A DNA stretch of 35,261 bases from Natronohydrobacter thiooxidans. Its GTDB lineage: Bacteria > Pseudomonadota > Alphaproteobacteria > Rhodobacterales > Rhodobacteraceae. Numbering within the stretch: position 1 is the stretch's first letter; every line of letters starts with the position of its first letter. Of this stretch, positions 15,901-24,688 are shown piece by piece. The DNA is taken from the NCBI RefSeq assembly GCF_001884735.1, contig NZ_MJAP01000037.1, positions 1 through 35,261 of the forward strand, read 5' to 3'. Made by a program: the position numbers and the translations under genes. The notes under the pieces are model-generated. The model saw only the letters and a program-made list of their open reading frames with translations, did no database searches and was not told the DNA's origin.

Positions 15901-16938
15901 TCAGTCCAGCAATGACGCGCTTTGGCTGTCGATCATCAGCATGACATCAGCACCGACGGCATGCCCCGATTGCCCGGCATGATGCAGGGTATCCACAATG
16001 ATCTCGCCATCTGCGGTTCCGACAAGGTAGCGGATCTGACTGCCCAGAAACTCGCGATGGGTGACTTTCCCAGCTATGGAGCCGCGCTTTTCTTCGGTCA
16101 GGGAAACACTTTGCGGGCGCAGCACGATGCGGCGCGCGCTGTCCCTGTAATTGTCGACAGCCAGCCGGTTGCCGCCCTTGGTCACGAAACAGCCGTCATT
16201 CATATGCCCCACCAGCACATTCGCGGTTCCCAGAAACCCCGCCACAAAGCCGTTGACCGGCGTGTCGTAAAGTTCCTGCGGGGTGCCGATCTGCTGAATG
16301 ACCCCCCCATCCAGCACCGCCATACGGTCGGATGTGGTGTTTGCTTCTTCCTGATCATGCGTCACAAAAATTGTTGTCAGCCCCAGTTTGCGCTGCAGGG
16401 ACAGAAGCTCTCGACGCATCTGGACACGCAGGGCCGCATCAAGGTTCGACAAGGGTTCATCCAGCAGCAGAACCTGCGGCTCGATCGCCACGGTTCGGGC
16501 AAGCGCAACCCGTTGCTGCTGACCACCCGAGAGTTGCGACGGCATGCGTTCGGCCAGATGCAACAACCCCACCAGTTCCAGCGCAGCCTCGACTTTCGGG
16601 CCGATCTGGGCGCGCGGCATGCGACGCTCCTCCAGACCGAAGGCCACGTTCTGCCGCACCGTCATATGCGGCCATAGCGCGTAGGACTGAAACACCATGC
16701 CGACATTGCGCTTCCATGGCGGCAGATCTGCCACATCCTTTCCATCTATCAGGATCCGCCCCTTCGGCCGCGGCCCGAACCCGGCGATGGCACGCAGAAG
16801 CGTGGATTTTCCCGAACCCGACGGCCCGAGAAAGGCAAAGAACTCGCCCGGATGGATTTCCATCTCGATCCCGGCCAGAACGGTCGTGTCCCCGAAGGAC
16901 AGGTGAAGGTTCTCAATGCGGATGCCAGCTTTTTTCAT
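15901..16938 (-). CDS. ABC transporter ATP-binding protein, FbpC/AfuC type
   Basis: This 345-residue ATPase has Walker A GPSGSGKST (about residues 38-46), Q-loop MVFQSYALWPH, signature LSGGQQQR, Walker B VLLLDEPLSN and switch VTHDQEEA. About 110 C-terminal residues form a TOBE-type domain. This is the layout of ATPases serving iron, phosphonate or sugar-phosphate importers (FbpC, PhnT, AfuC). GGAAG precedes the ATG. It follows the permease gene by 11 bp and precedes the histidine phosphatase gene by two bases. Confidence 0.93.
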   Translation of the reverse strand: MKKAGIRIENLHLSFGDTTVLAGIEMEIHPGEFFAFLGPSGSGKSTLLRAIAGFGPRPKGRILIDGKDVADLPPWKRNVGMVFQSYALWPHMTVRQNVAFGLEERRMPRAQIGPKVEAALELVGLLHLAERMPSQLSGGQQQRVALARTVAIEPQVLLLDEPLSNLDAALRVQMRRELLSLQRKLGLTTIFVTHDQEEANTTSDRMAVLDGGVIQQIGTPQELYDTPVNGFVAGFLGTANVLVGHMNDGCFVTKGGNRLAVDNYRDSARRIVLRPQSVSLTEEKRGSIAGKVTHREFLGSQIRYLVGTADGEIIVDTLHHAGQSGHAVGADVMLMIDSQSASLLD

Positions 16939-16949
16939 GGCGTTCTTCC

Positions 16950-18689
16950 TTATTGCTCTGCGCCCGGGGCGGCAGCCCGGCGGTTACGGTCTTTTTCGAT
17001 GATGCGCTGCGACAGGTAAGTGCCGAGCGCCACAATCACGACGGCCAGAATCCCCAGTGCCGCACCTGCTCCGCGTCCTGCAGGCGATTGCATGTAGAGA
17101 TAGATCCCATAGGCAAGCGGCGCATCGGACGCCCTGCCCACCAGCATGATCGTCGCCGACAATTCGACGGCGGCGGTCGCGAAGCTGGTGACGAAGCCTG
17201 CAAGGATCCCGCCGGTCATCAGGGGGACCACAATGCGCCGCACCGTGCTGGACTTGTTCGCCCCCAGGCTTTCGGCGGCTTCCTCCAGCGACAGGGCAAC
17301 CTGTTGCAGAGCAGCCATGCAGGCGCGCAGCGCATAAGGCAGGCGCCGAACGGCCAGCGCCACGATGATCAGCCCCCAGAAGCTTGACATCTGACCCAGC
17401 CCGAAGGGCAACTGAACCCCATGGAACATGCGCAGATAGCCGATCCCAAGAACCACACCGGGCACGGCAAGCGCGGCCGTGGCCATATAGTCCAGCCACT
17501 TGCGGCCGATCAGACCGGTGCGCAGCACGATATAGGCAATGGCGACGCCAAGAATGACATCGAGAATTGCCGCCGTCCCGGCATAAAGGATCGTATTCCA
17601 GATATACTGCGAAGAGGTCGTGAAAACGGTCCCGAAATGCTGCAGGGTGAACCCGTCAGGAAGCGGTGAAAATGACCATATCGTGCCGAATGCCAGCAAC
17701 ATCAGACCGAAATGCGGGGCCAGAACCAGTGCCAGAATGAACAGGATGACGGCCCATGCGACCAGCTTCTCGCGCGGGGCAAGATCCCGCTTTGACAGCC
17801 CGCCCCCACCCTTCTGCACGGTCGCGTAATCCTTGCCGCGCATGAACAGGAAAGATGTCCAGAGCGCGAAGATCGAGAAAGCGACCAGAATGAAGGAGAT
17901 CACATAGCCCATCGGATCATTGATGCCCACGCCCGTGATGCGCAGATAGGCCTGCGGGGCCAGCATCGTGTTGACATTCAACAACAAGGGCGTTCCCAGA
18001 TCATCAAAAACCTTGATGAAGACCAGAGCTGCGCCCGCCAGATAGCCGGGCATGGCCAAGGGAAACACGATGCGCCGGAACATGCGCATGCCCGAGGATC
18101 CAAGGTTCTGCGCGGCCTCTTCCATGGAACGGTCGATATTGCGAAGCGAGGCCGAGAGATTGATCAGAATGAACGGAAAATAGTGGATCGACTGCACGAA
18201 TATCACGCCATTCAACCCTTCCATGAAGGGCACCTTGAAGCCGAAATACTGGTCCAGCAACAGATTAACCGTCCCATTGCGCCCGAACAGCAGACTCATC
18301 GCGACCGCCCCGACGAAAGGCGGCATGATCAGCGGGATAAACCCGAGCGACTGAATGATCGCACTCCCGGCGAAATTGAAACGCGTCGTGATATAGGCCA
18401 GCGGCAAGGCAATGATTGTCGCAAAAACCACGGACATCGCCGACACATAGAACGAGTTCACGAAGCTTTCGCGAAACAGCGATGTGTTGAAGAAATCACG
18501 GAAGTTCTGAAAGGTCATTGTCCCGGACTGCGCATCCAGAAATGCGACATAGATCACCTGAATGACCGGAAGAACCAGAAACGCCATCAGAAAGATCGCG
18601 ATCAGGATACCTGTTATCGCGACACCGGACAGGCGGGGAAACAGCGTGAAACGTCCGGCACTGCGGGCCGACTGGGGTATATCTGACAT
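16950..18689 (-). CDS. ABC transporter permease, fused double-domain (FbpB/AfuB type)
   Basis: This 579-residue inner-membrane protein has about twelve helices in two halves, each carrying a permease loop: EEAAQNLGSSGMRMFRRIVF near residue 200 and EEAAESLGANKSSTVRRIVV near 485. A single polypeptide thus supplies both membrane subunits, as in the FbpB, PhnU/V-like and AfuB families. The N-terminus (about 25 residues) is cytosolic. The ATG at 18689 lies 54 bp after the stop of the binding-protein gene. The substrate is set by the binding protein and is discussed with it. Confidence 0.93.
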   Translation of the reverse strand: MSDIPQSARSAGRFTLFPRLSGVAITGILIAIFLMAFLVLPVIQVIYVAFLDAQSGTMTFQNFRDFFNTSLFRESFVNSFYVSAMSVVFATIIALPLAYITTRFNFAGSAIIQSLGFIPLIMPPFVGAVAMSLLFGRNGTVNLLLDQYFGFKVPFMEGLNGVIFVQSIHYFPFILINLSASLRNIDRSMEEAAQNLGSSGMRMFRRIVFPLAMPGYLAGAALVFIKVFDDLGTPLLLNVNTMLAPQAYLRITGVGINDPMGYVISFILVAFSIFALWTSFLFMRGKDYATVQKGGGGLSKRDLAPREKLVAWAVILFILALVLAPHFGLMLLAFGTIWSFSPLPDGFTLQHFGTVFTTSSQYIWNTILYAGTAAILDVILGVAIAYIVLRTGLIGRKWLDYMATAALAVPGVVLGIGYLRMFHGVQLPFGLGQMSSFWGLIIVALAVRRLPYALRACMAALQQVALSLEEAAESLGANKSSTVRRIVVPLMTGGILAGFVTSFATAAVELSATIMLVGRASDAPLAYGIYLYMQSPAGRGAGAALGILAVVIVALGTYLSQRIIEKDRNRRAAAPGAEQ

Positions 18690-18743
18690 GATTTTTTCCC
18701 TGGGATGGTGATGCCCGCCCCTGTTTCAGGGCGGGCAGTAGGT

Positions 18744-20063
18744 TCAACGCATTGCCGCTGCGCGGTCCGCCAGTTCCTTGGCTTTCGCATAATTGGCGAC
18801 GGTGAACCCATCCCATGCCTGTTCAACTTCGGCCTGCCGTCCGACGACCGCGACATCGGCGCTGACGCGCGAGATCTGGAAGACCCCGGCATAGGACGGA
18901 TCGAGAGACTGCTCCTCGGTGATGGGCAGCGCTTCAACAAGCGCGCGCGCCTCTGCAATAAGCGCCAGCGCCTCGGCATTGTCGCTATCCGCATGCACAG
19001 CCTCGGCGGCCTGAACCGCGGCAACTGCGGCGCGCAGATCATTCAGCCGGTAGGTGATCATCACATCAAACAACGAATTTACAAGATTATAGCGCGCGCC
19101 GGATTTATCGACATCAAAGGCAATCGCCCCCGGCGCGAAATCTTCCGAAAACGGATTCGGGAAGCCCTCCGGCACATCTTCATAAACCTCCGGGTTTACA
19201 GGCAAACGCATGATTGCAGGATTCAGCAGCACGCGCTGACCTTCCGGGGACAGCACGAATTCCACGAAATCCTGCGCCCCCTGGCTATTGGGTGCATTTG
19301 CCACAATGCCGATATTTGCAGGGACAATCGCGGTCAGGCTCGGATAGACCAGTTCGACCGGAAAGCCCGATGCGTTCGACGCAAGACCAAAGAAATCAAT
19401 CACGATCCCGAAACCGGTGGAGCCGGAATTGACTGCATCAGGAACACCGAAGCTGCGCTCGGTCACTGTGTTCATGTTTCCTGAAATCCATTTCCACTTG
19501 GCCCAGCCTTCTTCCCAGCCATCGCCTTGCAGCAGGGTCTCCACCGTCAGATGAGTCGTGCCCGAACGCGAGGGCGAGGACATGGCAACATGCCCGTTAT
19601 ATTCCGCGCGCATCAGGTCATCCCATTCCTCCGCAACAGGCAGACCATTCGCGGCAACATAGCGGGTGTTGTACATGATCCCGTAGCCCGAGGCGGCAAA
19701 GCCGTAATAGTACCCGTCCGGGTCATTGATCGGATAGCCGCCCACCGCATCAGGAATGCCCTCGACACTAATCCCGACATTGGCCAGCAACCCTTCGGAT
19801 TTCAGCACCTCGAAGGCATCCGGTGCCGAGGCCCAGAACAGATCGGTGGTGTTGGAGTTGCGGGTTTCCTGCAGGTAAGCCACCGAGGCATTGGTGTTGC
19901 GGCTGACCACTTCAAGCGTGTGTTCGGGATGCGCTGCTTCAAATGCCGCCTTGAACGGATTGGTCAGATCCTGGGGAAAAGAGGTCACGACGACAACGGT
20001 ATCCGCATGCGCGGAAGCACTGGCGATCAGCGCAAGCGCGGTTGTAAACATAAGCTTTTTCAC
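18744..20063 (-). CDS. Periplasmic binding protein of the ABC importer (FbpA/AfuA/PgtC superfamily)
   Basis: The protein has 439 residues from a GTG at 20063, preceded by GGGAGGG. This start gives a proper signal peptide (VKKLMFTTALALIASASAHA, cut before DTVVVV). The body is a cluster with DTVVVVTSFPQDLTNPF, DLFWASAPDAFEVL, SSPSRSGTTHLTVETLL and LSPEGQRVLLNPAIMRLPVN. It is clearly related to the regulator-linked binding protein at 23510-24688, which shares SGTTH, DLFWAS and LSPEGQR. A C-terminal helical extension of about 100 residues follows (AAVAAVQAAEAVHADSDNAE). The relatives bind ferric iron, phosphonates or sugar phosphates. With PgtABC-like regulators and two phosphatases nearby, a phosphorylated organic compound is the best guess. 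Confidence 0.88.
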   Translation of the reverse strand: MKKLMFTTALALIASASAHADTVVVVTSFPQDLTNPFKAAFEAAHPEHTLEVVSRNTNASVAYLQETRNSNTTDLFWASAPDAFEVLKSEGLLANVGISVEGIPDAVGGYPINDPDGYYYGFAASGYGIMYNTRYVAANGLPVAEEWDDLMRAEYNGHVAMSSPSRSGTTHLTVETLLQGDGWEEGWAKWKWISGNMNTVTERSFGVPDAVNSGSTGFGIVIDFFGLASNASGFPVELVYPSLTAIVPANIGIVANAPNSQGAQDFVEFVLSPEGQRVLLNPAIMRLPVNPEVYEDVPEGFPNPFSEDFAPGAIAFDVDKSGARYNLVNSLFDVMITYRLNDLRAAVAAVQAAEAVHADSDNAEALALIAEARALVEALPITEEQSLDPSYAGVFQISRVSADVAVVGRQAEVEQAWDGFTVANYAKAKELADRAAAMR

Positions 20064-20095
20064 GGGGCCCTCCCTTGGCCTGTTAGTCGGGGTGC

Positions 20096-20135
20096 GCATT
20101 GCCTCCTCGCAATGCACCGACACTATGCGCAATGC
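20096..20135. promoter_or_regulatory. Three GCAATGC half-sites upstream of the importer operon
   Basis: GCATTGC (20096-20102), GCAATGC (20109-20115) and GCAATGC (20129-20135) lie 33-72 bp before the binding-protein start. The first two form an inverted pair with a 6-bp gap; the second and third are direct repeats 20 bp apart, close to two helical turns. The neighbouring response regulator has a Fis-type DNA-binding end and is the obvious candidate to bind here. An AT-rich stretch (about 20145-20174) lies just upstream. Confidence 0.55.
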
Positions 20136-20174
20136 CGAAAAAACTTGCAAATATATGTTTTTATTAAATTTTTT

Positions 20175-20213
20175 GGGTCACTCCTGACCCCTGAAATGGG
20201 TCAGGAGTGACCC
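20175..20213. terminator. Perfect 16-bp hairpin after the response regulator gene
   Basis: GGGTCACTCCTGACCC (20175-20190) and its exact inverse (20198-20213) are separated by seven bases, starting two bases beyond the stop codon of the response regulator. In that direction of transcription the stem is followed by an A-rich rather than T-rich run, so it is not a textbook intrinsic terminator. It may still halt or stabilise the regulator mRNA, or serve as a binding site. Confidence 0.5.
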
Positions 20214-20215
20214 GC

Positions 20216-21514
20216 TCACCCCAGTCCGTGATGGCGCAGGCGCAGATAAAGGCGCTTTCTGGGTATCCCCAAAAGCGTTGCCGCCTCATTTTTCCGCCCT
20301 CCGACCTGCAACAAGGCGGCCTGAAGCAGCCGCGACTCGAAGCCTTCCATGGCCGCATCAAGCCCTTCGGACACGACCGCACGTTCTTCCATCGCCCCAT
20401 CCAGCGAGATGTCCAGACCGATCACCAGACGCTCTGCAACGGTGCGCACCTCTCTGACATTGCCGGGCCAGGCATACCAGGCGGCCTGCCTGCGCAGCAC
20501 AGCAGATATGTCAGGCACCGGCAGGTCATGGCGTTCCGCAGCCTCGGCCACGAAATGCTCCAGCAGCATTTCCGCATCGCCCGCGCGCTCGCGCAGAGGT
20601 GGCAGGCGCAGCGCCCCCGCGTTGAAGCGGTGAAACAGATCGGCCCGCAGTTTCCCTTGCGCAACAAGCTGTGCCGGATCGCCTTTGACGCTTCCCAGAA
20701 TGCGCAGATCAACCTTCTGTGGCGGCATCCCGAGCGGTGATATCTCGCGCGCATCAACGACCCTCAACAGCCGCACCTGCAGGGCCTCCGGCATGGCTTC
20801 TAGTTCATCAAGATACAGCGTGCCGCCCGCAGCGCGCGCCACGCGTCCCATGGCGGATGCATCCCCGAATAATTCGCGGTCGATCTCTGCCAGATTCAGC
20901 GCGCCGCAATTCACAGCCACAAACGGCGCCTTGCGCCGCGCAGAAATGGCGTGCAGCACGCGCGCCACCAGTTCCTTGCCCGTGCCCGTTTCGCCCGCAA
21001 TCAGCAAATCAACCTGCAAACCGCCCAGAACAGCCACCCGCCTGCGCAAATCAACCATCACAGCGGCCTTTCCAAGCAGCCGGTCTTCGGGGGCCATCGT
21101 GCTGGCAAGCCGGTCTCGCAGCGCCTCGTTTTCCTGTGAAAGCCTGCGCATGGCGACAGCACGCCGCAAGATATCGATCACCAGTTCCGGCGGGCAGGGC
21201 TTCTCCAGAAAATCATGCGCTCCCGCCCGCATGGCACGAAGCGCGCTCCCCACATCGCCATGTCCGGTAATCAGAATGAAGGGAATATCCGGCGCCTGCT
21301 GGCGCACCACATCCAGAAAGTCCAGCCCCGACATCCCCGGCAGACGCATATCCGACAGGATCACATCGGGCGCGATGGAAGGCAGGGCGTCCAATGCCGC
21401 CTGCGCATGTCCGAAAGCATGGACAGAGAATGCCGCAGCATTCAGGGTTTCACAGGTTGCCTCACGCAGATCTTGATCATCCTCGATCAGCAATACCGTC
21501 ATCTTGCGCGTCAT
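20216..21514 (-). CDS. NtrC-family response regulator, PgtA-like, without the GAFTGA loop
   Basis: This 432-residue protein has a receiver domain (about 1-125) with phospho-acceptor Asp55 in VILSDMRLPG. An AAA+ domain follows (about 145-375) with Walker A GETGTGKE (173-181) and Walker B GGTLYLDELEAMP. A Fis-type helix-turn-helix at the end reads GGRKNEAATLLGIPRKRLYL. Between ELFG (214-217) and GGTLYLDEL (230-238) only 12 residues remain, so the GAFTGA loop that contacts sigma-54 is absent. Relatives with this loss act with sigma-70 instead. The ATG at 21514 has GGGGAG upstream; it overlaps the kinase gene by 38 bp. The order binding protein-kinase-regulator matches PgtC-PgtB-PgtA. Confidence 0.88.
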   Translation of the reverse strand: MTRKMTVLLIEDDQDLREATCETLNAAAFSVHAFGHAQAALDALPSIAPDVILSDMRLPGMSGLDFLDVVRQQAPDIPFILITGHGDVGSALRAMRAGAHDFLEKPCPPELVIDILRRAVAMRRLSQENEALRDRLASTMAPEDRLLGKAAVMVDLRRRVAVLGGLQVDLLIAGETGTGKELVARVLHAISARRKAPFVAVNCGALNLAEIDRELFGDASAMGRVARAAGGTLYLDELEAMPEALQVRLLRVVDAREISPLGMPPQKVDLRILGSVKGDPAQLVAQGKLRADLFHRFNAGALRLPPLRERAGDAEMLLEHFVAEAAERHDLPVPDISAVLRRQAAWYAWPGNVREVRTVAERLVIGLDISLDGAMEERAVVSEGLDAAMEGFESRLLQAALLQVGGRKNEAATLLGIPRKRLYLRLRHHGLG

Positions 21515-23513
21515 TTCCACACTCTCCCCTGCCCTCACGAAAGCGCAACAGAACTTTTGCTCCCCCTTCCTCGCCCGCCACGATGCTAAGGTGCCCCCCC
21601 ATGTCCTGCATCACGTTGAACACGATGGACAACCCCAAGCCAAGCCCTTTCCCCAGCTCCTTGGTGGTAAAAAACGGATCGATCAATGCCGCACCGCTCA
21701 ACCCGCGAAGTCCAACCCCGTTATCGGTGACCGACAGGATAACACCGCCCTCATCCTCGCGCGCGATGACAATCCGGCCATCCACATCGACCGCTTCTTC
21801 GATGGAATCCAACGCGTTTGACAGGATATTCAGCAAGACCTGCTCGATCAGGATCTCGTCGCCCTCGACAGCCATTGTTCTGACGCTGTCCGCGATTTCG
21901 ATGCTGCTGCGGGTTTCCTTCAACCGATGCGCCAGCAAATCCAGAGCGGCACGCAACGGCTCGTGCATATGGACGATCTCGCGCCGATGCTCGGCACGCC
22001 GCGCAATGCGGCGCAAATGGTTGATCGTGCGCGTGATCCGACGCATCAGCGCCTCGATGCGGGCCAGTGCCGGGCCAGTTTCCGGATGGGCCTGTTTCAG
22101 GCCATGCAACCGGTGCTGCATCGCCGCAAGGGGCTGGTTGATCTCGTGGCTGATGGCAGCAGACATCTGTCCCAGCGCGGCCATCTTGCCCGCCTGAACC
22201 AGCTCGCGCTGGGTCAGTTCCAGCCGCTCGACCGCAAGACGCCGTTCGCGTACTTCATTCGACAGGTCAATATGCGTGGCCTTGAGGTCGTGAACGACCG
22301 TGCGGAAGGCATCGACCGCATGCGCCATACGCGTGAATTCATCCGCGCCATCACCGGGTTTCGGCAGAGGCGACAATTCCACCGACGAAATATGCATCAA
22401 CTCATCCGTCAGTTCCCGGATACGCTTCACAATGCGTTGCCGCACGAAAAGGAACAGGATCGCCGAGCCGGAAACCGCCCCGAGAAAAATCAGCATGCCC
22501 AGACCCGTCGCGCCGCGCAGCATACGCCGCGCGGCATCATCCGCGCGTGACTGCGCCGCAAAGCGTTCTGTCCGGCCCAGATGCGTGAGTTGGGTCTGCA
22601 ACGAACCAAGGCTGGCTTGGGCGCGCGAAAGCGCGTCGAGGATCTGCTCGCGCAGCAGGATTTGCTCGCGCATCAGCGCAAAGATGCCACCCGGTCCCTG
22701 CGCAAGCTCCGCCAGCTTGTCGAGCGATTGCAACAGCAGCATGATTTCGACGCGATCGGGCAGATCCGTCCGCGCAAGCGCGATCACATCAAGCGTGTCC
22801 TGCCCCATCGTCTCGACCTGTTCGAGGGCCGCGACTGTGCCCGAGGCCCGCGCCTGCAACAGCAGGGCCGACAAGGTGGCCGCCTCGGTAGCAAGTCGCT
22901 GCAGCCTGTCACGCTGGCGTCGTTCGACACCCAGTTCCCGTTCGACCTCGCTTGATCGCAGATCCGCGGGCGCCGCGACCAGAATGCGCAGGCTGGCATC
23001 CATGTTGAAGGACATGTCGTCCAGCAATGCACTGGCCTGATCCTGCACATCCACCTGGGTCCAGCGTAACTGCTCGTCAGTTTCCCGCAGCACCGATGAC
23101 AAGCGCGCGCTCTCGATCGACGCAAGGATCACCTTTGACAGACTGTCGCGCAATTCCAGTTGCGCTTCGGCCATGGCATCGGCCTCGGGGGTGTTGTTCA
23201 GAACCGGACCGCGCAGCAGCTCAAGCAGGCCCGCAGCGGTATTCTCGATCCGATGCACGAAGGGCTGCATCTGCCCGTCCGGTTTCTGGCCCTCTGCCAT
23301 GATTGCGCTCGACAGCGCGGCCAGCTCGCCCGTGAACTCCGCCAGTTCTCCCGCAACGGCGACGCGGGGAATACGGTCTTGCGCCAGACTGGCAAAATCC
23401 CGTTCCGCGCGCAGCACAAGTGCCATGCCTGCCCCAAGAATGATTGCCGCGATGATCATGATCGCGCCCACCCCCAGCAACAGCCGGGTCCAGATCGACA
23501 GCCCGCGCCTCAT
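21477..23513 (-). CDS. Membrane histidine kinase, PgtB-like
   Basis: The protein has 678 residues. Helix 1 (about 10-34) and helix 2 (about 334-357) enclose a ~300-residue, mostly helical periplasmic sensor region. A HAMP-like linker (358-410) and a coiled segment follow. The dimerisation helix has His456 in SAAISHEINQPLAAMQHRL. The ATPase domain contains the N-box LNILSNALDS, G1 VTDNGVGL and G2 GKGLGLGLSIVFNVM. The ATG at 23513 overlaps the upstream gene's stop (ATGA). PgtB of the phosphoglycerate system has the same design and works with the binding-protein-like PgtC. A similar role, sensing substrate through the neighbouring periplasmic protein, is inferred. Confidence 0.87.
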   Translation of the reverse strand: MRRGLSIWTRLLLGVGAIMIIAAIILGAGMALVLRAERDFASLAQDRIPRVAVAGELAEFTGELAALSSAIMAEGQKPDGQMQPFVHRIENTAAGLLELLRGPVLNNTPEADAMAEAQLELRDSLSKVILASIESARLSSVLRETDEQLRWTQVDVQDQASALLDDMSFNMDASLRILVAAPADLRSSEVERELGVERRQRDRLQRLATEAATLSALLLQARASGTVAALEQVETMGQDTLDVIALARTDLPDRVEIMLLLQSLDKLAELAQGPGGIFALMREQILLREQILDALSRAQASLGSLQTQLTHLGRTERFAAQSRADDAARRMLRGATGLGMLIFLGAVSGSAILFLFVRQRIVKRIRELTDELMHISSVELSPLPKPGDGADEFTRMAHAVDAFRTVVHDLKATHIDLSNEVRERRLAVERLELTQRELVQAGKMAALGQMSAAISHEINQPLAAMQHRLHGLKQAHPETGPALARIEALMRRITRTINHLRRIARRAEHRREIVHMHEPLRAALDLLAHRLKETRSSIEIADSVRTMAVEGDEILIEQVLLNILSNALDSIEEAVDVDGRIVIAREDEGGVILSVTDNGVGLRGLSGAALIDPFFTTKELGKGLGLGLSIVFNVMQDMGGHLSIVAGEEGGAKVLLRFREGRGECGNDAQDDGIADRG

Positions 23514-24688
23514 TGCCGCAACTCGGCAGCCGTCAGGCGCGCCTCTGCCGCATCCAGCAGGCGGCGCGACTCCGCTTGCCAGGCCAATAATGTGCTGCGG
23601 CCCGGAACACTCAGTCGCTGCCCCGCCTCGGTCACGGGCATATGCGTGAGGATCTGCGTGATCATGGCCCTGTCCTGCACGGCCCTGACATCCAGATCGT
23701 TCAGCCTGCGCCAAAGATCGCGGCGGCGCAGGAAATCGCGCGCGATAAATGTATTGAATACTTCATTGACCTGCCAATAGCGCTTTCGCGCAAGCTCCGG
23801 GTCATAGCGCGACCAGCTGAAGGCCAAGGCGGCGCGCAATTCGGGAATAAGACTTTCTGCAAGCTCGGCCCGGATGCCATCATTGATGGGGATACGACGT
23901 ATATCCGGGCGCAGCAGAATGCGCTGCCCCTCAGGCGACAACAGAAAGGCGATGAACAACTGTGCCGCATCCGGGTTCCTGCCGCCCTTCAGGGCCGCGA
24001 TCCGCGCCGGGGTAATGATGATCGGACGACCGTAACGGAACAGAACGCCTTGATCCGCACGTTGCAGCGCAAGGAAATCAATCGTCAGGCCAATGTCATG
24101 ACGATCCCCCAATCCCTCCAGAACGCCAAAGGATCTGGCCGAAATGCTCTTGAGCTGCCCCGCCAGTTGCAGCAGATACGCCCAGCCCGCTTCCCATCCG
24201 CGATCCTGAAGGATCGTCTCGATCAGACTATGCGTCGTGCCCGAGCGCATCGGGTGCGACATGGTGATCCTGCCGGAATAGGCCGGATCGAGCAACGCGT
24301 TCCAGTCTTGCGGGGCCGGCAGGTCCATGGTGTTCTTCCATGCCCAACCCACAGCAGAATAAGCAAAATCGGAATGTGATCCAAACCCCAGATCAGCCAG
24401 CCGTGCATGCTCATCCAGGAGCTCGAACGCCTCCGACGCGGATGCCCAGAAAAGATCAAACTGCCGGGCATTCCCCCTGATCAGTTCATCCACTGCAGCA
24501 TTGGTATTCTTGTTGAGGTGAAATATCGATATCTCCGGGTGCCGGTCTGAAAATTCCGCAAGAAACGGAGAGACGAAGTCAGCCTCATATGAGGTCAGGA
24601 TATGCAATTCGTCTGCCGCAGACGCAGGCAAAGCGCCCCAGAGAGCGACGCTCAGAAATGCGAGAAATCTTGCTATCCTGCGGATCAT
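23510..24688 (-). CDS. PgtC-like periplasmic binding protein, probable sensor partner
   Basis: The protein has 392 residues from the ATG at 24688, with GGGAG six bases upstream. The signal peptide MIRRIARFLAFLSVALWGAL ends at PASA. The body shares blocks with the importer's binding protein: TNAAVDELI, DLFWASASEAFELL, MRSGTTHSLIETIL and LSPEGQRILLRPDIRRIPIN. Because it is the first gene of a binding protein-kinase-regulator operon with four-base overlaps, it most likely presents ligand to the kinase rather than to a transporter, as proposed for PgtC in the phosphoglycerate system. The ligand is unknown. It and the importer protein look like a duplicated pair, one for sensing and one for transport. 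Confidence 0.85.
   Translation of the reverse strand: MIRRIARFLAFLSVALWGALPASAADELHILTSYEADFVSPFLAEFSDRHPEISIFHLNKNTNAAVDELIRGNARQFDLFWASASEAFELLDEHARLADLGFGSHSDFAYSAVGWAWKNTMDLPAPQDWNALLDPAYSGRITMSHPMRSGTTHSLIETILQDRGWEAGWAYLLQLAGQLKSISARSFGVLEGLGDRHDIGLTIDFLALQRADQGVLFRYGRPIIITPARIAALKGGRNPDAAQLFIAFLLSPEGQRILLRPDIRRIPINDGIRAELAESLIPELRAALAFSWSRYDPELARKRYWQVNEVFNTFIARDFLRRRDLWRRLNDLDVRAVQDRAMITQILTHMPVTEAGQRLSVPGRSTLLAWQAESRRLLDAAEARLTAAELRQ

Noticed and set aside
20064..20174. Sigma-54 promoter before the importer operon
   Set aside because: No GG-N10-GC arrangement with TGGCAC/TTGC was found, in line with the regulator lacking the GAFTGA loop.
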